From Acidobacteriota bacterium (GTDB lineage Bacteria > Actinomycetota > Acidimicrobiia > Acidimicrobiales > Microtrichaceae), in NCBI GenBank assembly GCA_003577145.1, contig QEUP01000014.1, positions 1-64,000 on the forward strand: a stretch of DNA of 64,000 bases, in the 5' to 3' direction. The notes under the pieces were generated by a model. It did no database searches and was not told the DNA's origin. It saw only the letters and a program-made list of their open reading frames with translations. The translations under genes and the position numbers were made by a program. The first letter of the stretch is position 1. Each line of letters starts with the position of its first letter. Positions 16,427 to 25,567 of this stretch are shown piece by piece.

Positions 16427-17377
16427 TCAGTCCCTCAGGGCTTTGCCCGTCAGGCGAAGGAAGACGGATTCGAGGTCCGGCTCGACCACGTCGACGGAGC
16501 GGATGTCGAGGGCTGAGCCCTCGGCTGTCTCGATGATCGGTGCCAGCGCCCGGCTGGCGTCGGAGACCTCGAGGTCGACAACCCCGTCGGCCAGATCGGC
16601 TCTCTCCACCACGGCGAGCGAGCGGGCCCGGTCAGCGAAGCCCGGCAGGTCCCCCGCCCCGGTCAACCTCACGTGGGCGTTCTCCCCTACCAGTTCCACC
16701 AGTTCCCTCTTCGTTCCCTCTGCGATGATCCGCCCCTCGTCGATGATCCCTACCCGATCGCACAGCCGCTCCGCCTCCTCCATGTAGTGGGTGGTGTAGA
16801 GGACCGAGAGGCCGGCGCCACCCAGGGTCTCGATGCTCTCGAGGATGGCGTGGCGGCTCTGGGGATCGACCCCGACGGTCGGTTCGTCGAGGATCAACAG
16901 CTTCGGCTCGTGCAACAGGCCCGCGGCGATGTTGCAGCGCCGCTTCATGCCTCCCGAGTAGGCGTCGGTTCGCTCGTCGGCCCGTTCCACCAGACCGACG
17001 AGGTCGAGCACCTCCTCGACACGGCTCTTGAGCCGCTTCCCCTCCATGTGCTGCAGCCGCCCGAAGAACCTCAGGTTCTCGCGGCCGGTGAGGTCCGGGT
17101 AGAGGGCCACCTCCTGGGGAACGAAGCCGATCTGTGCCTTGGCTTCGGCGTTGCGGGTGCCCATCGCCAGCCCGGCGACGGTGGTGGTGCCCACCTCGGG
17201 CTCCAGCAGGCCACACACCATGGAGATGGTCGTCGTCTTGCCCGCCCCGTTGGGGCCGAGCAGCCCGTAGGTCTCACCTTCGGCGATCTCGAAGCCCACG
17301 TCGTCGACGGCGCGGCGATCGCCGAAGGTCTTCTGCAGGCCGCTGCACTGCACCACGGGTGTTTTCACGGACACCAT
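16427..17377 (-). CDS. ABC transporter ATP-binding protein
   Basis: The protein has 316 residues. Walker A is LLGPNGAGKTTT, the Q-loop is GFVPQEVALYPDLT, the signature is YSGGMKRRCNIAAGL, Walker B is LLILDEPTVGVD and the H-loop is YTTHYMEEAE. The C-terminal 90 residues form the DrrA-type accessory domain (LSVVERADLADGVVDLEVSD). As the first gene of the operon, it energises the two ABC-2 permeases. DrrAB-like systems export drugs, lipids or polysaccharides; no neighbour identifies the cargo. Confidence 0.9.
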   Translation of the reverse strand: MVSVKTPVVQCSGLQKTFGDRRAVDDVGFEIAEGETYGLLGPNGAGKTTTISMVCGLLEPEVGTTTVAGLAMGTRNAEAKAQIGFVPQEVALYPDLTGRENLRFFGRLQHMEGKRLKSRVEEVLDLVGLVERADERTDAYSGGMKRRCNIAAGLLHEPKLLILDEPTVGVDPQSRHAILESIETLGGAGLSVLYTTHYMEEAERLCDRVGIIDEGRIIAEGTKRELVELVGENAHVRLTGAGDLPGFADRARSLAVVERADLADGVVDLEVSDASRALAPIIETAEGSALDIRSVDVVEPDLESVFLRLTGKALRD

Positions 17378-17468
17378 TTCTAGCGTCCGTCAACCGCACC
17401 CCTGGGCATCGGACCGCCGTATCGCGTCGCGTGCCGAATCGCGTCGCGCGCGGCCCGGCGCTCACAAA

Positions 17469-19280
17469 TCAGTCGTAGAGGGCATCGATGAGGTCGGCGT
17501 ACTTGGCGTGGATGTGGCGGCGCTTGAGCTTGGAGGTGGGTGTCAGCACATCGGAATCAGGGAGCCACTCCTCGCCGAGGAGGACGAACTTCTTGACCCG
17601 TTCGGTGTTGTTGAACGGTGCCATGACCTCGCTGAGCGCCGCTTCGATCTCGGCTCTTGTCTCCTCGTTGGCCGCCAGGTCCTCGAGGTCGTCGAAGTCG
17701 ATGCCGCGCTGGTGAGCCCAGGCCGGGGCGACCTCGGGATCGAGGACGAGCAGCGCGGAGACGAACTTGCGCTTGTCGCCTATGGCGGCGGCCTGGCCGA
17801 CCAGCGGGATCATCTTGAGAGCCGACTCGAGGTTGGCGGGGCTGATGTTCTTGCCACCGGCCGTGATGATCAGCTCCTTCTTGCGGTCGATCACCCGCAA
17901 GTAGCCGTCCTCGTCCATCTCGCCGATGTCACCGGAGTGCAACCAGCCGTCCTCGTCGAGCGTCTCGGCCGTCTTCTCGGGGTCCTTCAGGTAGCCCACG
18001 AAAACGTTGCCACCACGGCAGATGATCTCGCCGTCGTCGGCCAGGTCGACCTCACAACCGGGGATCGCCGGTCCGACGGTTCCGGGCTTGACCTTGTAGG
18101 CCTCGAAGGTCATCGGACCGCAGTTCTCCGACATCCCGTAGACCTCGGCCAAAGGGATGCCGATGGCCCTGAACCACTGGAGCATCTCGGCGGGGAGCGG
18201 CGCCGCCCCTGTCACCGCCAACTGCACCTCGTCGAGCCCGATGAGCTGGCGGATCTGGGAGAAGGCGACTTCGTCGAGGAAGTCATAGGTGGCCTTGTCC
18301 TCGTCGCTCGCCCGGTCCCAGCTCATGGCCTCGACGATGGGGATGGCCGCCTCGATCGCCTCGTCCACCTTCTGCTTCTTCTCGGGCTCTGCCGCCAGCG
18401 CGGCGTTCACGCCTGCATAGACCTTCTCCCAGACACGGGGCACCCCGAACATCAGGTTGGGATGGACCTCGCGGGCATAGTTGGCGATCTCGCTGGGCTC
18501 GGGACACGTCGTGACCTCATAGCCCAGCAGGGCACCCGAGTAGTGGCTGACCATGCGCTCGGCGATGTGGGCCATCGGCAGATACGAGATGACCCGGATG
18601 CCGACGTAGTTGCTGAAGCCGAAGGTGAGCTTGAGGCTCTCGGCGGTCCAGAGGATGTTCTGGTGGGTCAGCATCACGCCTTTGGGCGGGCCGGTCGTAC
18701 CGGAGGTGTAGATGATGGTGGCGAGATCGTCGGGCTGGGCGATCGCTGCCGCCTCGTCGGGATCGGCGGGGCTGGTGGCCAGCGCGTCGTCGAGGGTGAA
18801 CACGTCGCTTCCACGCAAGCCGTCGGGGTCATTGACGATGCCGAGGTGCTCGAGGTCGGGAAGCTGGGGCTTGACCTTCAAGAAGCGCTCCAGGAAGCCG
18901 ACGTCTTCGACCAGGCCGAGCTTGGCTTCGCAGTGGCCCGCGAGGTACTCGACCTGCTCGGGGGCCGAGGAGTTGTAGATCGAGACGGGGGTGGCACCCG
19001 TGAGGAGGGCGCCGAGGTCCACGTAGTGGAACTCGGGCATGTTGCGCATCATCAGCACCACGCGGTCGCCGCGCCCGATGCCTTTCGACGACAGGAAGGC
19101 GGCGACCCGCAGCGCCCGATCCAGGACCTCGCCGTAGGACAGCTCACCCCAGCCGTCACCTTCCATCCAGCGCAGCGCGCACGCCTGCGGGATCCGGCGA
19201 GCCAACGCCACGAACTCACCGGCCACCGTCTTGCCCTTGACCTTGTCCATCAGCTCTTCGTTGCTCACCCAGTCGGCCAC
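17469..19280 (-). CDS. Long-chain fatty-acid-CoA ligase, FadD15-like
   Basis: The protein has 603 residues. The AMP-binding motif is TIIYTSGTTGPPKGVMLTH (near residue 190). VYGMSENCGPMT is the A5 region, DGWLHSGDIGEMDEDGYLRVIDRKKELIITAGGKNISP covers the hinge and A8, and the C-terminal lysine region is LTPTSKLKRRHI. Length and motifs match the FadD15/AMP-forming long-chain acyl-CoA synthetase group (about 600 residues). It activates fatty acids for beta-oxidation or lipid synthesis. It diverges from the thiolase gene across a 222-base intergenic region. Confidence 0.9.
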   Translation of the reverse strand: MADWVSNEELMDKVKGKTVAGEFVALARRIPQACALRWMEGDGWGELSYGEVLDRALRVAAFLSSKGIGRGDRVVLMMRNMPEFHYVDLGALLTGATPVSIYNSSAPEQVEYLAGHCEAKLGLVEDVGFLERFLKVKPQLPDLEHLGIVNDPDGLRGSDVFTLDDALATSPADPDEAAAIAQPDDLATIIYTSGTTGPPKGVMLTHQNILWTAESLKLTFGFSNYVGIRVISYLPMAHIAERMVSHYSGALLGYEVTTCPEPSEIANYAREVHPNLMFGVPRVWEKVYAGVNAALAAEPEKKQKVDEAIEAAIPIVEAMSWDRASDEDKATYDFLDEVAFSQIRQLIGLDEVQLAVTGAAPLPAEMLQWFRAIGIPLAEVYGMSENCGPMTFEAYKVKPGTVGPAIPGCEVDLADDGEIICRGGNVFVGYLKDPEKTAETLDEDGWLHSGDIGEMDEDGYLRVIDRKKELIITAGGKNISPANLESALKMIPLVGQAAAIGDKRKFVSALLVLDPEVAPAWAHQRGIDFDDLEDLAANEETRAEIEAALSEVMAPFNNTERVKKFVLLGEEWLPDSDVLTPTSKLKRRHIHAKYADLIDALYD

Positions 19281-19462
19281 GAGACCCCTCTCTCCCCCTC
19301 GCTCATGCTCTGTGATCGACGGGTCGCGCGAGGCACGCTCCGGCGGTCCCAGATCGAGGATATGTGACGACGTTCACTCTCGGTCCCCCTATTCGTAGCC
19401 GATCTGCGGGCAGCTGTCGTGCGCGACGTTTGACCCGCCGAGGCGGCTCGCACCAAAATCTT

Positions 19463-19474
19463 GACCACTCGGTC
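19463..19474. promoter_or_regulatory. Possible TetR-type operator between ligase and thiolase
   Basis: GACC-ACTC-GGTC is a short inverted repeat 29 bases before the thiolase start, similar in style to TetR-family sites found ahead of actinobacterial lipid genes. The arms are only four bases, so support is weak. Confidence 0.3.
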
Positions 19475-19502
19475 TAGTTTCCAAGACAAGGGAGCGCCCC
19501 TC

Positions 19503-20699
19503 ATGCCCAACGCAGTCATCGTCGACGCCATCCGCACCGCCGGAGGAAAGCGCAACGGCAGCCTCTCGGGGTGGCACCCCGCGGACCTGGCCGCTGAGCT
19601 GCTCACGGCCCTCAGCGAGCGCAACAACCTCGACCCCGCGCTGGTCGAGGACGTGATCATGGGCTGCGTGATGCAAGTCGGAGCCCAAGGCGCCAACATC
19701 GGCCGCAACGCGGCCCTCGCCGCCGGCTGGCCCGAGTCGGTTCCGGGCACGACAATCGACCGGCAGTGCGGCTCTTCCCAGCAGTCGGCCCACTTCGGGG
19801 CGCAGGGCGTCATGGCAGGCGCCTACGAAATCGTCGTGGCTGCGGGGGTGGAGGTGATGAGCCTCGTGCCGATGGGCGCGTCGATGATGGTCAAAGACGT
19901 CGGGTTCCCGTTCGGCGATCGGGTGATGGCCCGTTACGCCGACGTAGGTGGCCTCGTGCCGCAGGGGATCTCGGCGGAGATGATCGCCGACAAGTGGGGG
20001 CTCTCGCGCGAGGACCTCGACGAGTTCGGAGCCCGCAGCCAGCAACGGGCTGCCCGAGCGACCGCCGAGGGCCGTTTCGACAACGAGATAATCGGCGTCA
20101 AGGCCAAGCTGAAGGACAAGGAGACCGGCGCCGTCAAAGACCTCGACGATCTCGTCGTGGCCGACGAGGGGATCCGGCCCGACACCACCGCCGAGTCCCT
20201 CGCCGCGCTCAAGCCTGCCTTCAAGCCCGACGGGAAGGTCACCGCCGGCAACTCCTCACAGATCACCGACGGAGCATCGGCTGCGCTGATCATGAGCGAG
20301 GAGAAGGCCCGAGAGCTCGGCCTGACACCAAGGGCCCGGTTCCACACCTTCGCCCTGGCCGGAGTCGACCCGGTGACGATGCTCACCGGGCCGATCCCTG
20401 CGACCGCCAAGGTGCTCGACAAGGCCGGCCTGAGCATCGATGACATAGACCTCTTCGAGGTCAACGAGGCATTCGCCTCGGTGGTGCTGGCGTGGGAGAA
20501 GGAGCTCAAGCCCGACATGGACAGGGTCAACGTCAACGGCGGCGCCATCGCCCTCGGCCACCCGCTCGGCTGTTCGGGCACCAAGCTGCTGGCCACCCTG
20601 CTGAACGAGTTGGAGCGGACCGGCGGTCGCTTCGGCCTCCAGACGATGTGCGAGGGCGGGGGGATGGCCAACGCCACCATCATCGAACGGCTCGGCTGA
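19503..20699 (+). CDS. Acetyl-CoA C-acyltransferase (thiolase)
   Basis: The protein has 398 residues. The nucleophile is in TIDRQCGSSQQSAHFGAQGVMAG (Cys near 89). NEAFASVVLAWEKE supplies the NEAF motif, and NGGAIALGHPLGCSGTK holds the His and second catalytic Cys. It cleaves 3-ketoacyl-CoA or condenses acetyl-CoA units. The ATG at 19503 is chosen because AAGGGAG lies ahead of it and homologues start at MPNAVIVDAIRT; an earlier in-frame start at 19461 adds a non-conserved leader. It diverges from the FadD-like ligase, its likely partner in fatty-acid metabolism. Confidence 0.9.
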   Translation: MPNAVIVDAIRTAGGKRNGSLSGWHPADLAAELLTALSERNNLDPALVEDVIMGCVMQVGAQGANIGRNAALAAGWPESVPGTTIDRQCGSSQQSAHFGAQGVMAGAYEIVVAAGVEVMSLVPMGASMMVKDVGFPFGDRVMARYADVGGLVPQGISAEMIADKWGLSREDLDEFGARSQQRAARATAEGRFDNEIIGVKAKLKDKETGAVKDLDDLVVADEGIRPDTTAESLAALKPAFKPDGKVTAGNSSQITDGASAALIMSEEKARELGLTPRARFHTFALAGVDPVTMLTGPIPATAKVLDKAGLSIDDIDLFEVNEAFASVVLAWEKELKPDMDRVNVNGGAIALGHPLGCSGTKLLATLLNELERTGGRFGLQTMCEGGGMANATIIERLG

Positions 20700-20719
20700 T
20701 CTCGCCTACCTCCTCCGCC

Positions 20720-20766
20720 TTCTTGGCAGCAATTCCCGCGCATAGGGTGGGTAATGCTGCCAAGAA
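20720..20766. other. 12-bp perfect inverted repeat between thiolase and the zinc-ribbon gene
   Basis: TTCTTGGCAGCA (20720-20731) and its exact complement (20755-20766) flank a 23-base loop. The second arm ends nine bases before the ATG at 20776. It could terminate the thiolase transcript, or fold in the leader of the next gene and cover its start. There is no U-tract. Confidence 0.55.
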
Positions 20767-20775
20767 CGGAAGGTC

Positions 20776-21111
20776 ATGAAGCGATCTGTCAGTCCTGGCA
20801 CGCTGGTCGCCTTGGGCGTCCTGGGCGTGATCGGCGTGCTGTTGGTCCTCGTCGGCGGGTTCGGCGTGTTGCAGGTGACGGTGGCTCTGATCATCGCGGT
20901 GGTCATCTTGGCGACGGGTCTGTGGGTGCTGCGCGCCATCGTGCAGCCACCACCCGAGCCGCCGGCGTCGGGCGAGCTGCGCAAGGTCGAGCTGGCCTAC
21001 CGCTGTGGCACCTGCGGGGCCGAGGTCAACATGACCGTGGCACCTGACGACGACCCGGCCCCGCCCCGGCACTGCATGGAGGAGATGGAGCTGGTCACGC
21101 CCGTCGAATGA
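20776..21111 (+). CDS. Small membrane protein with cytoplasmic zinc-ribbon-like tail
   Basis: The protein has 111 residues. Two hydrophobic helices span about 8-28 (GTLVALGVLGVIGVLLVLVG) and 32-55 (VTVALIIAVVILATGLWVLRA). After a Pro-rich linker comes a metal-binding-like sequence with CGTC (near residues 75-78) and a later H-C pair (PRHCMEEMEL). The family is unknown to me. It stands alone with an inverted repeat directly upstream. The region 21112-21303 after it holds no supported gene. Confidence 0.55.
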   Translation: MKRSVSPGTLVALGVLGVIGVLLVLVGGFGVLQVTVALIIAVVILATGLWVLRAIVQPPPEPPASGELRKVELAYRCGTCGAEVNMTVAPDDDPAPPRHCMEEMELVTPVE

Positions 21112-21303
21112 CCCTCAGGTGACGGGCCAGGACTTGTCCACACCCTGTGGACAAGTCTGGGGAGTGTCACATCTGTGTAACTTGGCCGCCATATTCCGGG
21201 CATCTCTGCGCGCCACACGTCGTGGCGGGACCACCTTGGGCAGCTGTTGCGCTGGAACTCCACCCGGTACCGCGAGGCGGTCGTCGACCCGACCGTCGAA
21301 GGG

Positions 21304-21603
21304 TCACCGGTACTGGGTGGCGGTGATTATGCCGGCGAGGATGCAACCGAGCCCCAACAGCAGGTACCAGTTGGTGGGGGCCGCCGGCAGCACCTCGACG
21401 TAGTTCAAGAAGATCACCGCCAAGCCGAGTATGAACAGGCCGAACATCAGGATCGGGACCCAGATCGGGCTCGGGCCCTTGATCTCGACACGGACCGGCG
21501 TCGAGCCGTCCTTGCGCCGCTGGCCGGGCTGGGTCCCCTTGGGGGTCACCCGGCTGCTGGAGGGCTTTCCCCCTTGGATCTTGCGCTTGGCAGGCTTGGC
21601 CAT
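21304..21603 (-). CDS. crgA: Cell division protein CrgA
   Basis: The protein has 99 residues: a basic N-terminal tail, then SPIWVPILMFGLFILGLAVIFLNYV as helix 1, PAAPTNWYLLLGLGCILAGIITATQYR as helix 2 and terminus. This matches actinobacterial CrgA (PF06781), including the W-Y-L-x-G-L-G stretch. In mycobacteria CrgA bridges FtsZ, FtsQ, FtsI and CwsA at the septum. The start at 21603 is preferred; upstream in-frame codons give no family similarity. Its position next to trpG and the kinase block matches Mycobacterium. Confidence 0.9.
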   Translation of the reverse strand: MAKPAKRKIQGGKPSSSRVTPKGTQPGQRRKDGSTPVRVEIKGPSPIWVPILMFGLFILGLAVIFLNYVEVLPAAPTNWYLLLGLGCILAGIITATQYR

Positions 21604-21751
21604 GGCTGCCAAGGATACGCAGCTACGACGATGGAGCCCACTCAGCGCCCGCTCGGGGAAGGCGTGACCTGAAGGGCGGGGGCGTGCACCTGCCTGACAC
21701 CGTGCCAAAGCACTTCCCGACCGGGCCGATCCCAGTTACCCTGCGCGGTTC

Positions 21752-22348
21752 GTGAGCTGTCGCATCCTCGTCATCGACAACTACGACTCGTTCGTCTACA
21801 ACCTCGTCCAGTACCTCGGCGAGCTCGGCGCCGAACCGCTCGTGTTCCGCCACGACGCCTTGACCCTCGAAGAGGTGGCGGCCATCGATCCAGACGGCAT
21901 ACTCGTCAGCCCCGGCCCCGGCCGACCCGAGGACGCCGGGCTCTCCAACGCGGTCATCGACGAGTTCTCCCCCGACCGGCCGGTGTTCGGTGTCTGCCTG
22001 GGCATGCAATGCATCGGCCAGGTCTTCGGCGGTCGGGTGATCCGGGCACCCATGGTGATGCACGGCAAGACGTCGCTCATCCGCCATTGCGGCACCGGCG
22101 TGTTCCAGGGCTTGCCGGAACCGCTCGAAGCGACCCGCTACCACTCGCTGATCGTCGAACGCGAGAGCCTCCCCGGGAGCCTCGAGATCACCGCCGAGAG
22201 CGACGACGGCCTGATCATGGGGTTACGCCACCGCGAGTCGATGGCCGAGGGCGTGCAGTTCCACCCCGAGTCGATCCTCACCGTCGGCGGCCACGACATG
22301 CTGCGCAACTTCCTCGACCGGGCCGCCGCCGCGAGGATCGCCCGGTAG
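21752..22348 (+). CDS. trpG: Anthranilate / para-aminobenzoate synthase glutamine amidotransferase
   Basis: The protein has 198 residues. Class I glutamine amidotransferase features are ILVIDNYDSFVYNL at the N-terminus, ILVSPGPGRPEDAG, the nucleophile in FGVCLGMQCIGQ, and EGVQFHPESILT with the catalytic His-x-Glu. It delivers ammonia to chorismate in tryptophan or folate synthesis. In actinobacteria the gene here often serves as pabA/trpG. The GTG at 21752 follows a -10-like TACCCT (21737-21742) by nine bases, so a leaderless mRNA is possible. It faces away from crgA. Confidence 0.85.
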   Translation: MSCRILVIDNYDSFVYNLVQYLGELGAEPLVFRHDALTLEEVAAIDPDGILVSPGPGRPEDAGLSNAVIDEFSPDRPVFGVCLGMQCIGQVFGGRVIRAPMVMHGKTSLIRHCGTGVFQGLPEPLEATRYHSLIVERESLPGSLEITAESDDGLIMGLRHRESMAEGVQFHPESILTVGGHDMLRNFLDRAAAARIAR

Positions 22349-22444
22349 GTATACCTGAAGTCGGCCCCCGGCCCCAGCCGGTGTCGCCGTGAAAGCGAGA
22401 TCGTCGCTGGCGCCTGGCATCGCTGATATCGGCCCCGGGCCTCA

Positions 22445-23569
22445 TCAGCCGGTGTCGCCTCCAGCGCCGGAGGTATCCGGCGGGGCTTGTGCTTCGGCCG
22501 GTGGCGGCGCCGGTGCCGAACCGCAGGTGACGCTCACGAACGCCGAGGTCGGCACTTCGAGCTCGGCCGGCGGGCTCTGGCGGATGACCCGCCCCGCCTT
22601 GGTCGTGTCGTCCACCAGTTCGTACGCCACATCGTGACCGAGCCCGATCTCGCCCAGCACGGACTCGGCGCTGCTGCACAGCAGGCCCACGAGGTGGGGG
22701 ACCTCCACGGTGGGACGCGGTGCGGACACCACCAGGTTGACCGACGCGTCCTTGGGCAGCTTGGTGCCCGCCGCCGGTTCGACCTCGAGCACCAGGTTCT
22801 CCTCCACGCCTTCGACGTACCTCCTCTCGATCGTGCCCGGCAGCAGGCCTATCCGGCCCACCTCCACGAGGGCCTGGTAGTAGGGCGTCCCGACCAGGTT
22901 GGGCACCTCCCGCGCGGCAGGCCCATCAGAGACCGTGATCGTCACCACCGCTCCCGGTCCGACATCGGCGAAGGGCTCCGGGTTGGTGGTGATGACCTCC
23001 CCGACGCGGACCTCGTCATCGAAGTCGTGAGCCTCCTCCACTATGTAGCCGGCGGCTTCGAGGACGCGCCTGGCCTCGCTGACCTGCTGGCCGACGACGT
23101 CGGGCACGGGGGCTGTCGCCGGCCCCAGGCTGACCCGCAGCGTCACCACCGAGTCCAGCTCGGCGATCGCCCCGCTGCGCGGCTCGTGGCCGAAGACGAC
23201 GTTCTCGGGCACCTCCTCGTTCTCCTCGTAGCTGTACTCCACGAGCAGCCCGAGATCCTCGAGGGTCGACTCTGCCCGCACGACCTCGTAGCCGCGCAGA
23301 TCAGGGACGACCACTTCGGGGATGACGAATACGTCTTCGTCCGAACCGAAGGTCCGCACCAGGCCGAAGACCGCGCCGCCCAGCAGGACGAGCAGCAGCG
23401 TCAGCGACCAGCTGAACGCCAACCGCCGGCCGCGGGGATCGACGACCTCGGGCCGGCCTCTCTCGTAGAGGCGTGCCTCCGGTTCGACCTCCGGTTCGAC
23501 TGCCGGTTCGACTGCCGGTTCGGCGTCGGGCCCGGCCTCGGCCGCGGGGTCCGGCGTCAGCGTCGTCAT
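22445..23569 (-). CDS. Membrane protein with four extracellular PASTA domains, no kinase domain
   Basis: The protein has 374 residues. A cytoplasmic N-terminus with EPAVEPAVEPEVEPE repeats is followed by one transmembrane helix near residues 50-70 (FSWSLTLLLVLLGGAVFGLV). Four PASTA repeats then begin near VVVPDLRGY, APVPDVVGQ, REVPNLVGT and VEVPHLVGL. PASTA domains bind peptidoglycan fragments and lipid II. The start overlaps the stop of the pseudokinase (ATGA), so the two are coupled. It occupies the 3' end of the kinase locus, and may present extra ligand-binding domains for a kinase complex. Confidence 0.85.
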   Translation of the reverse strand: MTTLTPDPAAEAGPDAEPAVEPAVEPEVEPEARLYERGRPEVVDPRGRRLAFSWSLTLLLVLLGGAVFGLVRTFGSDEDVFVIPEVVVPDLRGYEVVRAESTLEDLGLLVEYSYEENEEVPENVVFGHEPRSGAIAELDSVVTLRVSLGPATAPVPDVVGQQVSEARRVLEAAGYIVEEAHDFDDEVRVGEVITTNPEPFADVGPGAVVTITVSDGPAAREVPNLVGTPYYQALVEVGRIGLLPGTIERRYVEGVEENLVLEVEPAAGTKLPKDASVNLVVSAPRPTVEVPHLVGLLCSSAESVLGEIGLGHDVAYELVDDTTKAGRVIRQSPPAELEVPTSAFVSVTCGSAPAPPPAEAQAPPDTSGAGGDTG

Positions 23570-25566
23570 GGCGCTCCCACAGTGATGGTCACTGCGTCGC
23601 CGGGCTCGATGTCGCTTCCGGCGCTCGGCTCCTGCTGGTTCACCCGCCCACGATCGGCCTGGTATCCGTCTGCCTGGACGATCTCGACCTCGAGGCCGGC
23701 GGCGGCGAGCTCTTTCAGCGCCTCCTTCTCGGTGAGGCCACTCACCCACGGCATCCGGGTGGACGGCGGGCCAGCCGAGACGAGGAAGTCGATGCTGGTG
23801 TCGGGTGCGGCAAGGGAGCCGACCTCGGGCGAGACCGCGATGACCATGCCCTCGGGGCTGAGCGCGTTCGGGACCGGCAGCACCTGGCCGAGCTGGAACT
23901 GCGCCTGGCCTATCTCGAGCAGCGCCTGCTCGAAGGCGCCGCCCACGACATCGGGCACCGGCCGGTCCGGTGGGCCCGTCGAGATCGTCAGCGACACCAG
24001 GGTGTCGCCCCGCACCTGACTACCTGCCGGCGGGTCGATCTCGATGACCCGGCCTGCGGCAACGTCGGCGTCAGGCACCCGGAGCACCTGGGTGACGAGG
24101 CCGGAGTCCTCGAGCCGGGTCATCGCTTCGGCCTCGGGCAGGCCGATCACGTCGGGCATGGTGACGATCGACGGTCCGCGGCTCACGGTGATCACGACAG
24201 TCGTGTCGTGGGCGATGACCTCACCCGCAGCGGGCTGCTGGCCGATCACCTGGCCCCGGGTAACGTCGTTGCTGAACGCGAAATTGGCTTCGGCATCGAG
24301 GTCGACCTCCTGCAGCTCCACGACCGCCTGCGCCTGGGTGAGCCCCAGGACCTCGGGCACCTCCGAGCTCGCACCCGGTCCGAAGAGCCAGGCGAACGGG
24401 TTGAGGGTGTGGGCGAAGGCCAGCACCGGGATCGCGAGGGCCACGAATGCCAGGACACCGAAGGTGAGGACCAGACCCGAACGGCTCGGGCCGTACACCT
24501 CGGCGTGGCGGTCTTCCTCGCCTTCCCACTCGGTGGTACCCAGCGTTTCGAGCATCTCGGTCTCAGCGACCACCTCGTCGCCGGCGAGGAAGCGCAACAG
24601 CTCTGCCCTGACCTCCCCGGCCGTCTCGTAGCGACGCCCGGGGTCGCGGGCGAGCAGCTTCATGGTCACCGCCTCGATGGCGCCGGGCAGCGCCGGCCTC
24701 ACCTCCCCGGCGTTGTCACCTTTCTCTTCGGCGCGTTCGGACGCCTCCTCGAGCAGGTCCGAAGGCCAGGTCAACCGGTCGTGCATGCCGCGACGGGGCC
24801 GGTCGGGATGACCGTCTTCGGTCACGAAGGGCGGCTTACCGGTCAAGAGCCTGTACAGCACGGCTCCGAGCGCGAACAGGTCGCTCTGCTCGTCGGCCTC
24901 CCCTCGGGCGGCGCTCGAGCCCCGGCGGATGAACGCCCGGACCTGCTCGGGAGCGATGTAGGCCGCCCGCTCCGGGGTGCGCGACGTGACCGGCCACGGC
25001 CCGAAGCCGGTCACCTTGTGCAAGCCTTCCGGGGTCTCGTACACGACACCGGGGTTGAGGCCACCGTGCACGATCCCGGCCTCGTGGGCGGCTTCGAGCG
25101 CCGCGGCGAGGTCGACGGCGATCTCCGCGGCGGGCTCGGGCGCAAGGGCCTCACCCCGGGAGGTGAGCTCGGACAGGGTCCGTCCCGCGACGTACTCGGA
25201 AGCCACGAAGCAGCCGGTCACCTCGTCGTCCCCGTCGCTGAGCACGCCCCAGTCGATGACCGGCGCGATGTTGGGGTGCCGCAGCTCGGCCGCCTTGGCG
25301 GCCTCGGCCCGGAACTGCTCGTCGAAGGGGACGTGTGGCGCCACCTCGGGATGGACTGCCCGGGCGATGTCACGGGCGCGTCGCCCTACGCGGGCCCTGA
25401 GCTCGTGCTCGTCGGGCAGGCTCACACGGAAGACGCGCACCAACACAGGCCGGTCGAGTTGGCTGTCCCGTGCCACGTACAGCTCGCTGTCACCCTCGGC
25501 GTGCAGGCAACGGTGAAGCTGGTAGCGCCCCCCGACCACGCGCAGCTCACCCGAAGTGACGGTCAT
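23566..25566 (-). CDS. PASTA-domain pseudokinase
   Basis: The protein has 666 residues: a kinase-like domain at about 12-330, one transmembrane helix near 365-388, and four extracellular PASTA repeats. The kinase fold is clear (ELRHPNIAPVIDWG, APEQVRAF, SDLFALGAVLYRLLTGKPPF, LLARDPGRRYET), but the catalytic residues are gone. The VAIK lysine is Arg44 (VLVRVF), HRD is HGG (167-169), the Asn of the catalytic loop is Val, and DFG is GFG (187-189). The glycine loop is degenerate. It should sense muropeptides and act as a scaffold or allosteric partner of the neighbouring active kinase. It ends in four-base overlap with the PASTA-only gene. Confidence 0.85.
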   Translation of the reverse strand: MTVTSGELRVVGGRYQLHRCLHAEGDSELYVARDSQLDRPVLVRVFRVSLPDEHELRARVGRRARDIARAVHPEVAPHVPFDEQFRAEAAKAAELRHPNIAPVIDWGVLSDGDDEVTGCFVASEYVAGRTLSELTSRGEALAPEPAAEIAVDLAAALEAAHEAGIVHGGLNPGVVYETPEGLHKVTGFGPWPVTSRTPERAAYIAPEQVRAFIRRGSSAARGEADEQSDLFALGAVLYRLLTGKPPFVTEDGHPDRPRRGMHDRLTWPSDLLEEASERAEEKGDNAGEVRPALPGAIEAVTMKLLARDPGRRYETAGEVRAELLRFLAGDEVVAETEMLETLGTTEWEGEEDRHAEVYGPSRSGLVLTFGVLAFVALAIPVLAFAHTLNPFAWLFGPGASSEVPEVLGLTQAQAVVELQEVDLDAEANFAFSNDVTRGQVIGQQPAAGEVIAHDTTVVITVSRGPSIVTMPDVIGLPEAEAMTRLEDSGLVTQVLRVPDADVAAGRVIEIDPPAGSQVRGDTLVSLTISTGPPDRPVPDVVGGAFEQALLEIGQAQFQLGQVLPVPNALSPEGMVIAVSPEVGSLAAPDTSIDFLVSAGPPSTRMPWVSGLTEKEALKELAAAGLEVEIVQADGYQADRGRVNQQEPSAGSDIEPGDAVTITVGAP

Positions 25567-25567
25567 G

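Noticed and set aside
17420-17455. Direct repeats of ATCGCGTCGCG ahead of the ABC ATPase gene
   Set aside because: They are too short and too close to the background composition to interpret.
17508-19367. Long plus-strand open frame opposite the fatty-acid-CoA ligase
   Set aside because: It mirrors codon positions of a clear ligase on the other strand; the translation is low in structure and unlike any protein.
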